From Rosa chinensis (lineage: Eukaryota > Streptophyta > Magnoliopsida > Rosales > Rosaceae), in NCBI RefSeq assembly GCF_002994745.2, contig NC_037092.1, forward strand, positions 1,771,501-1,835,500: a stretch of 64,000 bases of DNA. The letters are read 5' to 3'. Shown here piece by piece: positions 1 to 10,807 of this stretch (position 1 is the first letter of the stretch; each line of letters starts with the position of its first letter). The position numbers and the translations under genes were made by a program. The notes under the pieces are model-generated. The model did not search any database and had not been told where the DNA came from. It saw nothing but the letters and a program-made list of their open reading frames with translations.

Positions 1-207
1 ACCATGGAGAGGATCCTCACTTCTCGGTGGCTGGGCACGAACATAATAATTGAGCAAGTGCAAAAAAGTTTTTTTAAGGTATGAGAAAACTTAATATGCA
101 TGGTTTCTTGGGAATTAAAACTGCGCGTCTATTAATATAATTGAGTTTTAATATATAGAGCACATGACTCAGATATAGCTCGGTTTGTGTTATATTCTAT
201 TTCAGAG
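1..207 (+). pseudogene. Fragment of unrecognised gene family, copy 1 (5' part)
   Basis: This stretch matches 4425-4640 of the fuller copy downstream: the end of one exon (reading like MERILTSRWLGT), an intron beginning with a gtatgag donor, and the start of the next exon. The reading frame is interrupted soon after the splice junction and the exon is cut at 207 by the hAT insertion; it resumes at 2531. I do not recognise the protein. It begins outside the window. Confidence 0.6.
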
Positions 208-338
208 CAAGGTTTTAAAAATTGGCCTAGGCGGCGGCCTAGGCGCAGCATTTCCATCCCGATCCTCCCTTAGTCGAGAGAGCTGGACGCTGGGAGTAAA
301 GTCGCGTAGGCGGCGCTGGGCAGTCGGCGCCTAGGCAC

Positions 339-790
339 TAGGCCTGGGCTCGGGTCGAGTCTGGCCCGAAATTTGGTAAAACCAAGCCCGAGCCCGAAAC
401 AATAGGTTCGGGCTTCGGGCTTTTCGGGCCCAATATGCAAAATACACAACAATCTGGTAACAGGCAAGGTTCGAACTCCTGACCTCTTGCACCAAATCCT
501 TGCTCCCAACCACTGGAGTATGAGACGCTTTGGGAATTTTTTGTTCGACGTTTATATTTATTTGTCCTAAGCGGTAGAAATAAAACAAAACAAGACAAAA
601 GGCTCTGCCCTCTTTTACTTTCTACTCTTTCTTTCTTTTCTGGTCTTCTTCGACACTTTCTTCTTCTTCTTCTGTAGTTCTATACTTCTATTCATTAATT
701 CATATATTCTTCTGCTTTTTTTTCTTCCTCCCTCTTTCTTTTCTAGTCTTCTTCGACACTTCTTATTCTTCTTCTTCTTTTGCAGTTCTA

Positions 791-829
<39 letters not shown>

Positions 830-1522
830 TTATTTTTTTTTTAAAAAAATTTTCCTTCCTCCTCAATCCCCATTATGCAGTTCGTCGGTGGTGCGTTGGA
901 TGGAGGGGAGAGTGAAGAGGGGTTCGGTTAGGAGGAGCGAGGATTGGGCTGGGTTGACCCGAGGACTTGGGTGAAGAGGTGCCCAGATCTCTAGATCTAA
1001 AGTTGGAGTTGCTAACAAGTCTGGAGTTTCAGGCTTTCAGCCAAAATTGCTAACAGGTATGGGGTTGAATCGTTGATAATGGGGCTGGGTTTTCAAAAAT
1101 TGGGGAAGAACAAGGGCTGACTGGCTGAGATGGTTTCGAAACTGCGGTGATGGACACTTCTTTGGCTGAGGAGCTGAGTGCGATAACTGATGAGGCAGAA
1201 GCTAGAGAGGATAAGATTAGATAAGAGAGAACAGAGAAGATGCTTAAAGAAGGGGATGCAATGCTGGATTTGCAGATGAAACCAAGAACGGGTTGACTGG
1301 CTGAGAAGTTGTTGAGAGAGACAGAGGCTGAGATCGTCAAAATGGAGAGGAATCGGGCTTTCGGTCTCCAAATATGTGAAGCCCGAGACCGAACCGAAAA
1401 AATATATTCGGGTCGGGCTCTAAACCGAACCGAGAATTTTTATATCAAAACCGAACCGGATGGGCTTTTTTGCTTGGTTCGGGTCGGGTCTTCGGTTTTT
1501 CGGGTCCGGAAGCCCAGCCCTA
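339..1522. mobile_element. Nested hAT-type non-autonomous element with 8-bp TSD
   Basis: Begins taggcctgggctcgggtcg and ends ccggaagcccagcccta, an imperfect inverted repeat. The 8-bp duplication ctaggcac flanks it at 331-338 and 1523-1530, so it inserted into the outer hAT after that element had landed. The subterminal regions are dense in cgggt/accga motifs. The middle holds ttc-rich low-complexity DNA (630-780) and an AT dinucleotide run near 795-825, and no convincing coding region. A sister copy is at 42428-43968. Confidence 0.85.
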
Positions 1523-1879
1523 CTAGGCACGTTTTGTAATTTTTTCTTCTTCTTCTTTTCTTAAAAATCTGTTAATTTGTTAAAATCTCTCAGACTCAAC
1601 TCTCGACTCAAAAGTCAAAACCTGAACTCGAACTCTCGAGTCTCGACGAAATCTGAAAGCCGCTGCTGAACGCCGCTCCCTCATCCGTCAGACTCTCAGT
1701 CTCTCTCCGAGTCTCCGGCCAGCTCTCTAGCTCATCCGGATGTGAGAGAAATTGGAGCCCTTTTGAGGGGGCAAGTACTTATTTAGTTATGCATTTTTGT
1801 AAGTTTATAAGCAAGTAGTAATGTAGTTTACTAATTATTTAGAAACTCATAATATACTATTTTTTTTTTCTTTATGTAG

Positions 1880-2251
1880 ATCCATACAAAGAAAAGGAAT
1901 AGACTAGATACAACGAGATTAAACAATTTAGTCTATGTCCAATTCAATGCCAAAATTATCAACAACAAGAGAAGAATGAAAGAGAAGAATGTAGATGTAT
2001 TACTAGCATGTGAAGCTACTATGACCCAAGGATGGATTGTGGATGGTGGTGATGAAGATGTAGATTCCGATCTTACTAGTGAAGTAGTTGGAGAGGGATC
2101 GGGATTGGGAGTGGACAGTAGCTTAGAGCCTAGGAGAAGTAGTAGAATTCAAGAAATTAGAGAACTTCATGAGGAGGATTTTGTATCGGATGAAGAGGAA
2201 GAAGATGAGATGACTTTTGAGTTTGAGTCCGATGAGGAGGGAGTACTATAG
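1880..2251 (+). pseudogene. hAT transposase, last exon only
   Basis: After a pyrimidine-rich acceptor (ttatgtag) the frame reads through IHTKKRNRL, then LVYVQFNAKI, then QGWIVDGGDED and a long acidic tail (residues around DEEEEDE), ending in a stop at 2251. This pattern, a basic HTKxRNRL motif followed by LVYVxxNxKI and an acidic C terminus, is the end of plant hAT transposases, just after the dimerisation region. Upstream transposase exons are absent, so no active enzyme is expected. The exon lies in the right half of the hAT at 208-2530, in the orientation expected for its own transposase. Confidence 0.75.
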
Positions 2252-2530
2252 GGATATGGAGAAGAAGAATTTGAGGATTAGGCTTGGAAGAATCAAATTT
2301 GTAATTTTTTTTTTATTTCTAAGAACTCATTATCTCATTGTTGTTTAACATTTTATCTATATTTTGAGTATTTTTACTATTTTCAAACATTATAATACCT
2401 TTTATATTTTTATTTATATAATTATATGTTATAAAAATAAAAAAATAAAAAATAAAAAAACTGCCTAGGAGCCTAGCCGCTAGTCCCCGGCCTTCCGCTA
2501 GACTAGCGCCTAGCGTTTTTTAGAACCTTA

Positions 2531-2885
2531 TTTCAGAGTGATTTTGTGGTTACAAATCTAATGTTTGGTAAGAATGAGATGGAGTATACTCTCGGGGATC
2601 AGATCGGTAGCTCAATTCAACACGAAATCCCGGAAAATCTTTTTCTGACCTTTGACTCAACTAATCCTTACCCAGTCACAGTCAATGATGTGAAAGACCA
2701 CTTTAAAAGGTAATCATTCCACCCAAAAATCCACACAAGAAAGAAAATTGTTTATTTATTTTTAGTTTTGTTTATTACTCACCTTCGGTTTTTCTCTCTT
2801 AATTTTCGCCTTTTCAGAGAGAAGTTCAATGTTCTCGCATGCAATTCCCCAAGGGTGAAGAGGCGGTGCCACAGTGTTGCTATGC
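2531..2885 (+). pseudogene. Fragment of unrecognised gene family, copy 1 (3' part)
   Basis: Continues the exon broken at 207. It reads NLMFGKNEMEYTLGD, then IPENLFLTFDS and VNDVKDHFKR up to a gtaatc-type donor near 2709, and a further exon from about 2818 (REKFNV). It parallels 4640-4990 closely. Without the two hAT insertions the exon would be nearly continuous, so the family copy was already present when the transposon arrived. Function unknown. Confidence 0.55.
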
Positions 2886-2935
2886 GAGCCTAGAGAAAAA
2901 TCTCTAAGACGGTTTTACGTGGGTGCTGCGAAAAT

Positions 2936-3460
2936 GTGCATTCTCATCAAGCCATAGCAGTGCCAGTGAGCGGTGTCAATGAGAGGAGACAACGTCGTTA
3001 TCATTCATATTCCCTCACATTTTTTGGCTTCTTCCCTCTCTCTCTCTCTCTATCGCTCTTGCTCTCATGGCGTCCTAGAGTTCACTGGCTAGCCTATCCA
3101 TTTGTCAAAACACTTCCAGCAAATGCTGCTCGCTTATTTTGTTCACTTAGTTTTTCTTTTAGATTTCTATTGAACGTTTTGATGTTTTGTTTAACTATGT
3201 TTAAGAATCAGCTGACAACTCGGACCACGCCGAAGATGTCAATGTATCTGAGCTACTACCACTGGAATTTAAGGAGTTACAGCCTCGTTACCTGCTATAT
3301 CCTAGCCAAATCTCGCTTGCTGACTACCCTTGGAGTGCCTTTGTTCGATTTTTCAGACGGCGGTGCGGTCATCACAAAAACAAAAACAAAAACAAATAAT
3401 GTTAGTTTGTTTATACGTTTTTATTTCACCATGAGAAAAATTTTTTGCACGCAATAGGAT
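2936..3460 (+). pseudogene. Fragment of unrecognised gene family, copy 2
   Basis: Contains the exon equivalent to 4050-4260: the segment from 3210 encodes SDHAEDVNVSELLPLEFKE then LQPRYLLYPSQ, matching LPLEFK and LPRYLLYPNQ of copy 3. It breaks off after about 3370, where an aaacaaaaac simple repeat begins. A ct dinucleotide run lies near 3035-3060. Only one exon of the family is represented, so it is a partial tandem duplicate. Function unknown. Confidence 0.5.
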
Positions 3461-3669
3461 TATATCAACAAACATGATCCATGAAAAAAATACATAATGA
3501 ATGTGAATGCTCAAACGAGAAGAACTTTATTCTTCTTAGATGCAAGATTTGTGAGGGTTCCTCTTCAATCATTTAATTTTTTTTAATATCTTAGAACTAT
3601 AACATTATAACATCAAATGATGCTCTTGTCGAAACAAATTCATACATTATGTTTGTGTAACTTGATTCA

Positions 3670-4126
3670 CTTAGTTTTTCTTTTGGATTTCTATCGAAGG
3701 TTTTGAGCATTTTGTTTAATTTTTTTTGAAGAACCAGCTAAGAAGTCGGACCACTCCGATGACGTCAAGTCACAGAGTTCACCGGCCGGCGAAGCAGTTT
3801 CTCAAAAGACTTCAGGTAAGTGCTCGCTTATTTTGTTCACTTAGTTTTTCTTTTGGATTTCTAGCGAAGGTTTTGAGCGTTTTGTTTAATTTTTTCTGAA
3901 GACCCAGTTGAGAAGTCGGACCACTCCGACGACGTCAAGTCACAGAGTTCATCGGCCGGCGAAGCAGTTTCTCAAAACACTTCAAGTAAGTGCTCGCTTA
4001 TTTTGTTCACTTAGTTTTTCTTTTGGATTTCTAGCAAAGGTTTTGAGAGTTTTGTTTGAAGAACCAGCTGAGAAGTCGGACCACTCTGACGATGTCGAGG
4101 ACTTCAATGTATCTAATCTATTGTGA
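3670..4126 (+). repeat. Tandem intron-plus-exon repeat, about 2.5-3 units
   Basis: A unit of roughly 175 bp recurs at about 3670-3838, 3840-4012 and 4013-4126. Each has an intron-like stretch (gtaagtgctcgcttatttt ... tttctgaag) followed by a short exon-like stretch encoding KSDHSDDVKSQSS and GEAVSQ. Acceptor and donor-like sites are kept in each unit. The last unit runs into a different exon end (DVEDFNVSNLL then stop). This looks like amplification of one exon with its intron. Confidence 0.6.
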
Positions 4127-4144
4127 ATCTGAACCCACTTAGTA

Positions 4145-4990
4145 GTGCCACTAGAATTTAAGGGGGCTTCTACATCTGACCTATTGCCTCGTTACCTGCT
4201 ATATCCCAACCAAACTTCACATGTTGATTTCCTTGGAGTGGCTTTGCTCGACTTTCCAGACTGCAGTGCAGCCATCAATCTGCAGAAGCCAATAATAATG
4301 CTTAACCATGATTCTTCGATCCAGTTTGCCATGTATTTTGTCCCCGTCTCTTCTTTGGTGTACGAGCAAACTGGTATTATCTGTCCGTATACTATCACTC
4401 TCTGGCTCGACTGTTACAGGCCGGCCGTGGAGAGGATGCTCACTACTAGGTGGCTGGGCACCGAAATAATGATTAAGCTAGTGCAGAAGGTTTTTACAAG
4501 GTATGAGAAAATTTATTGCATGGTTTTGTTGAGAATTAGAACTGTGGGTCTGTAAATATAATTGAGTCTTTGTATGCAGGTCAGGATTTCGAATCGAGCA
4601 CATGACTTCAATCGAGCCCGGTCTGGGTTATGTTTTGTTTCAAAGTGATTTTGCTATTGCAAATCTAATGTTTGGGAAAAGCAAGATGGAGTATACTCTA
4701 GGGGATGAGAACGGCAACTCAATTCAACTGGGAATCCCTGAGAATCTCTTTCTGAACTTCGATTCAGCTATTCCTTACCCCTTCATAGTCAACGATGTGA
4801 AAGCCCACTTCGAAAGGTAATCGATCATTCCACCCAGAAATCCACAATCCACACACGAAAGGAAGTTTTAGTTTTGTTTGTTTATTACTGACCGTTTTTC
4901 TCTCTTAATTTTTAGAGAGAAGTTCAATGTTCTGGGCGTGCAATTTCGCAGGGCTGAAGAGGCGGTGCCACGTTCTTGCCATGTTAGCCT
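4145..4990 (+). pseudogene. Unrecognised gene family, copy 3 (fullest copy)
   Basis: Three exon-like pieces can be read. The first (about 4145-4500) contains LPRYLLYPNQ, a FLGVALLDFPDC segment, YFVPVSSL and ITLWLDCYRPAVERML. The second (about 4580-4817) contains GLGYVLFQSDFAIANLMFG, MEYTLGDENGN and ENLFLNFDSAIPYPF before HFER and a donor. The third (about 4917-4990) contains EKFNVLGVQFRR. A stop precedes the first exon, at 4123-4125, where copy 2 reads through, so this copy may be broken or spliced differently. The ENLFLNF ... HFER segment with its intron resembles the C-terminal extension of the proteasome-like genes at 36146 and 56818. No function is assigned. Confidence 0.45.
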
Positions 4991-5394
4991 AGAGAGAAGC
5001 CCAGGTATTCTAACAACTTGATAACAAATAAATTGATGAAGATGAAAAGCTAAACAACGTCAACAAATACATACTATAATACATCAAAAATAAACTAAGT
5101 GAGATTTAATTAAAAAAATATCCAAAACCACCAAAGGAACAAGCCCATACAAGATTAATTAATAGAAACATATTTATAAAGAGGCCCATCTATCTATTTT
5201 TTTTAATTTTTTTTTATCTTTCCTTACATTTTTTGTGTGGACTATATATAACATTAGCTTTTCTTTCGGGACCCATAGAGATTGGGGGCCCTAGGTTTAG
5301 TCCTAGTCCAGCTACTCCCAGGGCCGGGCCTGTTAACGCTTGTCAAAAGAAGAAATACATATGTTTCAAGAATACCTCAGTTTGTGTATAGCCC

Positions 5395-5822
5395 CCGACC
5401 AACATTCCGAATGCTTCCTCCGTTTGCAAGACTTTCTTCATGTATTCTAATTGCCCTCTATTCATCCTCATGCATTGGTGTAGAAAAGCGAAAGCTTTGT
5501 CCAACACATTTTTAATTGAGGTCACATTTGTTTTCTAAACAGAATTTAATCAACATTCTGAATGCTTCCTCCGTTTGCAAGACGTTCTTCATATATTCTA
5601 ATTGCCCTCTATTCATCCTCATGCATTGGTGTAGAAAAGCGAAAGCTTTGTCCAACACATCTTTAATTGAAGTCACATTTGTTTTCTAAACAAAATTTAA
5701 TCAACATTCCGAATGCTTCCTCCGTTTGCAAGACGTTCTTCATGTATTCTAATTGCCCTCTATTCATCCTCATGCATTGGTCCAACACATCTTTAATTGA
5801 GGTCACATTTGTTTTCTAAATA
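5395..5822 (-). repeat. Three tandem units of about 150 bp with an exon-like minus-strand frame
   Basis: Units begin near 5401, 5551 and 5702 and are almost identical; the third lacks about 25-35 bp (gtgtagaaaagcgaaagctt region). On the minus strand each unit can be read as VTSIKDVLDKAFAFL, then HQCMRMNRGQLEYMK and VLQTEEAF, ending KFCLENK. Unit lengths are not a multiple of three, so the array does not give one long protein. It lies just downstream of the proteasome-like fragment on the same strand. I do not recognise the encoded sequence. Confidence 0.6.
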
Positions 5823-5869
5823 GATTTTTATGTGAGACTAAATTAATCAACATATATACATGATATACA

Positions 5870-6211
5870 TATAGTTTGCTTTTTACCGTTTGATTCAAGT
5901 GGTGGTACAAACCAAGCCATGGGTCAACTGAACTGGAGAGCGTACAGTAAATCCTTCCTTGAAAGTTACCTCTAATCCTTCTGATTTTGTTGAAGTCATC
6001 TCGATCTGTATATACAGTTAATAACATATAAGATCATAAACTCAATCAAATTAAACAAAACAAAAAATCATAAACTCCTGATAATTCTCTTACCGGCGTA
6101 ATCGTATACAACGTTGTTACCTGTATGATAAACGCTGATTCTGGAATCCCCTCCTAGTACTACACCTCACTCATATATAAAACCAAAATTGGTTGTCCCT
6201 TTGCGCACCAT
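5870..6211 (-). pseudogene. Proteasome beta-type subunit-like fragment (third copy in window)
   Basis: Read on the minus strand from an ATG at 6211, preceded by an acceptor-like tttttag, the frame gives MVRKGTTNFGFIYE, an in-frame TGA, then GVVLGGDSRIS. This matches the N-terminal strand of 20S proteasome beta subunits: GTT with the catalytic threonine position, and DSR with the Asp17 position. A second exon-like piece (to about 5870) reads FNKIRRI and IYCTLSSS, matching the next strand. No later exons are seen, and the stop in the first exon breaks it. It is more diverged than the copies at 35075 and 55737. Confidence 0.6.
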
Positions 6212-9200
6212 CTAAAAACAACAATGAAACTTTTAAATACAAGCAGTTTCATTTATGTGTAGACAAGGAAATTGTTGCAAGGAGGTAAAGTGCTGGAGTT
6301 TTTAAACATTTGGAAGATGTTAACAATATAATTTTGGCACATGTTCATTCATGGAAAATGAATTTCATGATAAAGACAAGAGCTAGTCATAAAATTGGCT
6401 AATTGCTATAACAAATTCGACACCTAATTCCATTTACAAAACGAGTGTATGAACCTATACACCTAATTCCGAGAAAACACAACCCTTCAAAAGGTGTCAA
6501 AAGACCACTCGCAACTTTGTGCGTTCCACTTAAATTACAGCCTTTTGATCAGTGAAAGTTACAAACAAGTCCATGTCTAGAGAAACAAAAGGTGCCTACA
6601 ATTTTTCTCCTCTTCAATTTTCATATCAATCATTTGATTTAGCATTCCCCAGGCATTAAGCATTTTAGATTGAAAAAACCGCTTAGCAACTAACAATTGA
6701 TCCCAATGCCAATCAAAACTCTTATATATTCATATGCACACCACCATGTCTACACAGAAAATTGACTTGTACTAGGGCATCAGTCACCGACATAAGAGGG
6801 CAGTCAGCTCAACAAATTCGACACAAAATTTGATACACAATGAGATTATAGATAAAGCAGGATATGAATGAACTAAGAAACTAAAGCTCAACCAAATCAA
6901 GAACCATTCTTTCCCCAATTTTACAGTACCAATTTTCAGAACAATGTAAATAAGAAGAAGGAATATTACTAACCTGCGAGGAAAATAAGATTTCAATTTA
7001 TGTTACTTGAGGGTTCGGGTTTAGGGCTCAGGACAACAAAGCATGGAGGATTTGTTTTTGCTTCTTTTAGAGAAGTGAGGAGGTTTTACCGTTTTAGGGA
7101 AGATGAACAGTTTTTTCAGTTTGTGTATGAGCAAATACGTCGAGTTTCAATGATGATTGTTTTTCCATCTAATGTGTAGGTTCGATCAACTTCATCTAAA
7201 ATTTCAATAAAGTTATAAACAGAACAAATATGACTCATGAAAAAATACACAATGAATGCTCAAACGAGGAGGTACATTTTGTGGAAAAAAAAAACGAGAA
7301 GGTTCTCAAATGCAAGATTTGTGAGGATTCCTCATCAATCATTTAATTTTCTCTAATATCTTAGAACTATAACATTATAACATCAAATGATGCTCTTATT
7401 CATACATTATCTTTGTGTAACTTGATAAGATCTCAGTAAACTTATAAATAGGACAAATTTGAACAAATATTGTGACTCATGAAAGTGTTCACACAGCTTC
7501 ATATAAAATTTCAATAAACTTATACATAGGACAAACATGACTCAGAAAAAGAATACATAATGAATGCTCAAACGAAAAGGTATCATATTTTAGTCTTCCC
7601 AAATGCAAGGTTTGTGAAGAATCCTTATCAAATGTTCAATCGAGTGTGAATACACGCACATCATGTTCATCCGGGCGAATGCAAGGTTTGTATCTATCTG
7701 CAATCATTTTACATGCACTACCATGGATCAGAGCTGTTACCAAGAAAGTTTCTTACGTACCAAAAACTGATAAATCATCATTACCAGAAACTTCTCCATT
7801 TCCTGCTACTGCACCTGAAACAAAGTAATAAGACTCAATTAGTGTGACAACTGGTATCAAAATGAGCAGAGTCTTGTAGATTCACTATCAAAAAGAAAAT
7901 CGCACTGGTTCTTTGTGCAAGATGTCTCTCCAGAAGCTAGGACATTGATACAAAAATAGTTAGTAACTCACAATCTTAACTGAGTAGATATGATACAGAC
8001 ATGATTCAAAACCAAAGGATAGGAACATCTCTGTCAAGTAAAAAAAAGCAGAACATATACATACAGACACAAACACACACATGCGATTAGAATATGTGCT
8101 TATACAGATACAATAGGCAGCCAAGAGCTGTTACCAGTACAATTAAGAAGGCATTCTGAAGACCTGGAATAAGGCTATAAATAACCTGAAAATGCCATAT
8201 AATTTATTATGAAGTCATAAGCTATAAAGGTGTGATTGCTCCAAATACAAAATAAATGCAAAGCAAATTATATCATTCATATAGGAAAATTTGTGGAAAA
8301 GATGAAATGGTGAGAAAGATTGTAGGGATCTGATGAATATAGAAGCAAAAATTTTAGGCAATCTAGTTTTATCAGTAATTAAAGATGCGAGATTGGAATT
8401 CATTTCCTATAACCATTGAATTAGATAATGATATGAAACAAAAATAGGATCTCAGCAAGGATTTTTCAGGCCTGGAAAGTACTCATAGGATTTTTGAAAT
8501 CTGATGGCTGAGAAATGGGGAAAATAAACTACAGCAAACAAATATGATGATACTAAAGTAAACAACCTAAGAATACAAAATCAAAATAATAACGACAGTT
8601 CAGTTCCAACCGTTTGTGGTTTATCAAACTTAACCTATCATCACAGACCGTTTGAGCTGGTCAATTATCACAGACCTCAATTTTATTTATTTATTAATGA
8701 GTAGCATGTACCACTGCAAAACAAATCATTCAAAAAAAGAAAGTGAGGCAGACAGAAACTGAAAATTCACAACCAAATTATTTGCATAGTTTATCTGCAG
8801 AAATTACAGAGGGAACTCGATGACCACTTCATCTTAACCTGGATTTGCTCTATATATATTTGGGATAGTATGAAACAGTAGTTTGGCTTAGTGAAGATCA
8901 TAAAAGACAGTTGTTTTAACTTGATAGAAATAGCAGATCTTGTATTGCTCAAAGTTATACATACATGCGTCTATCTACATCTTGAAAACCATGCACCTAG
9001 TGCAACGAAGTTTAAGAGACTCCTCATGGCAAGAGTCGGCTTTTAGCTGAAAATGCAGAACAGCCCGGTTATAGTGATGCAGAACAATCAGGGGTAGTTT
9101 GATTTACAGTAAAAACCAACATGCAGACCAATCAAGCAATAAATCTAATATAGTGCGGAGTAAATATACGGTTTCGATCCAAATTCAGTTCCATGATTGT

Positions 9201-9300
9201 TGTCGCATATTTCAAACAGAAAAAATTTGGATGGAATCGGAAGGTTACATGAAAATTGAGAAGACCACTTTCTGTTCAATGCGTACGGCATACTTGGTTA
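6212..9300. other. Non-coding stretch with dispersed repeats
   Basis: No gene supported. A repeat of about 150-250 bp occurs at about 7190-7440 and 7490-7640, and once more at 3465-3665; the shared core contains aatgaatgctcaaacga, tgcaaggtttgtga and catcaaatgatgctctt. The remainder is AT-rich single-copy-looking DNA with only short chance reading frames. Confidence 0.5.
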
Positions 9301-9309
9301 AAATATCGA

Positions 9310-9565
9310 ACTTTTGTTCACATCCCGTACCACCATCCTTGCTTCGAGTTCTGAAGACTGATGGCCTCCCTTGCCCACCGTCACAGCTTCCTCCTAGCTC
9401 TGCTGGGTTTCTATTTAAGCTTTTGTCTGTTGCTCTCTCTGTTTCCTGGTTCAGTGTCGAACTACTACCCTTTGTTATGTTAGTTTGTACTTTGGGCCTT
9501 GTTTCTTGGGATCTTTGGGCTTGTCCCTTAATGAATTTCTCCAGTCAAAAAAAAAAAAAAAAAAA
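9310..9565 (+). mobile_element. Probable LINE 3' tail with poly(A)
   Basis: A block ending cttaatgaatttctccagtc is followed by a run of about 19 A at 9547-9565. A GT-rich 3' end of this kind followed by poly(A) is characteristic of truncated plant LINEs. No reverse transcriptase reading frame is present and I could not find a clear target duplication, so this is tentative. Confidence 0.35.
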
Positions 9566-9569
9566 TTCC

Positions 9570-10800
9570 ATTGTTGTTAGGCTTGTATTGATGGTATATA
9601 TGGTAACTGAAACAAATCTTGGGCATCTGTTTGTTTTTATGAAGGTTTTGGTTGCAGCTGCACCTGGTGTTCCAAGCCTTCCACTAATGTAATTCTGTAT
9701 GGCAAAGAGTTTGAATTCAAGTCAACCCTTCGCATTCCTCTGTAAGCTATTCTTAATTTTGTAATCCAATCCAATTATGTAAATGATTGGTCATACCCTC
9801 ATGCCGATAATTGCTTTTGTTGCTGTTTTTCTCTGTATGTAGGCAATGGTGGCCACTGCAACAACGCTTGGCCTTGAAAGGTATGCACCAATTCTCCTTT
9901 GTTTGCACCTGCATTTGGGTCAGAATTTAATCAATCAACTGATATTCACTTCATGACTGTAATCAGGGGGCTGTCGGATTCAATATTTGGCTTCACTGTT
10001 GTTTATGCAGGCATTGTGATGCCCAGGCATTAATGTTGACATGTCTCTTTCTTTTTCTATCCATCTTTTCCTTGATCCTATTAAATTGACAGGTCTACAT
10101 ATTTTGATTAATGAAAATTTGAGCTGAAATACCGTTTATGATTTCTAAATTTGATGTGTTTGACATTGGAAACAGCTTAATTCTAGCCAAACTTGATTTG
10201 TGTTCAATGGTACTATATTGTTTTGAAAATTTGGGTTTGTCTGCTTGACAGGATTTGTGGTTCTAAAATACTTGCAATTTAAGTGTTGGTTTCATGAGGT
10301 CTGATTAAAGAGGAACAAACTCTCCGTCCATTGATTATGTTAGCATATCGGAATATCTGCTGAGAATGCTCACCAACATAAAGTTGATGTTACAACAATA
10401 TACGAGCAAATTAGCTTTTATCTAATGGGGTTTAGTCCAGAACTTACTCTTAGACAGATGATAGAAAGGGCACCAACACATTAGAGTATTTCCTGTCTGA
10501 CAGTCTAATATTGCAGCAATCTGCCACATAGCTTCATTAGGAAATAGGTCGTTTCAATTAGTTAGAAGTACTAATGTAAGCGCATGCTGATTGTAGATTT
10601 ATACTCTGCAAGTTGAGAGGCTGCATAGTATCTCTCTGTTCCATCTTAGTCATCAGGAAAGGAGATGCTTCAGAATACTAAGCAAGAACAGATACAGTAC
10701 CATTTTTCACAACCAATCCATTTTTAAAAACAAGCATCAAACCTTTAGTCTTATAGTCTGTTGTCAGGTTTTCATAGACTGTATGTTTCTTGATGATTTA
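9570..10800. other. Non-coding or intronic stretch
   Basis: Nothing firm. A short exon-like piece with a good acceptor and donor lies at about 9842-9881 (gtag before, gtatgc after). It could be an upstream exon of the NOM1 pseudogene that follows, but I cannot match it to the family. Confidence 0.3.
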
Positions 10801-10807
10801 TTTTCAG

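Larger units (their letters stand above)
208..2530 (+). mobile_element. hAT transposon, non-autonomous remnant, with 8-bp TSD
   Basis: The ends form an imperfect terminal inverted repeat (caaggttttaaaaa at the left; the right end reads taaggttctaaaaa on the minus strand). An 8-bp target duplication tttcagag lies at 200-207 and 2531-2538. The copy of the host gene at 4600-4660 shows the empty site. Both ends are rich in cctaggc motifs. Most of the transposase is missing; only its last exon remains (1880-2251), and a second hAT sits inside (339-1522). The TSD length and C/TA-type ends are typical of the hAT superfamily. Confidence 0.85.

Noticed and set aside
460..530. tRNA-like box B (ggttcgaactcctgacc)
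   Set aside because: No matching box A or cloverleaf; the phrase is common in plant transposon sequence and lies inside the nested hAT.
9099..9692. 197-residue open frame
   Set aside because: Runs through a poly(A) tract (poly-lysine) and LINE-tail-like sequence; composition is not protein-like.
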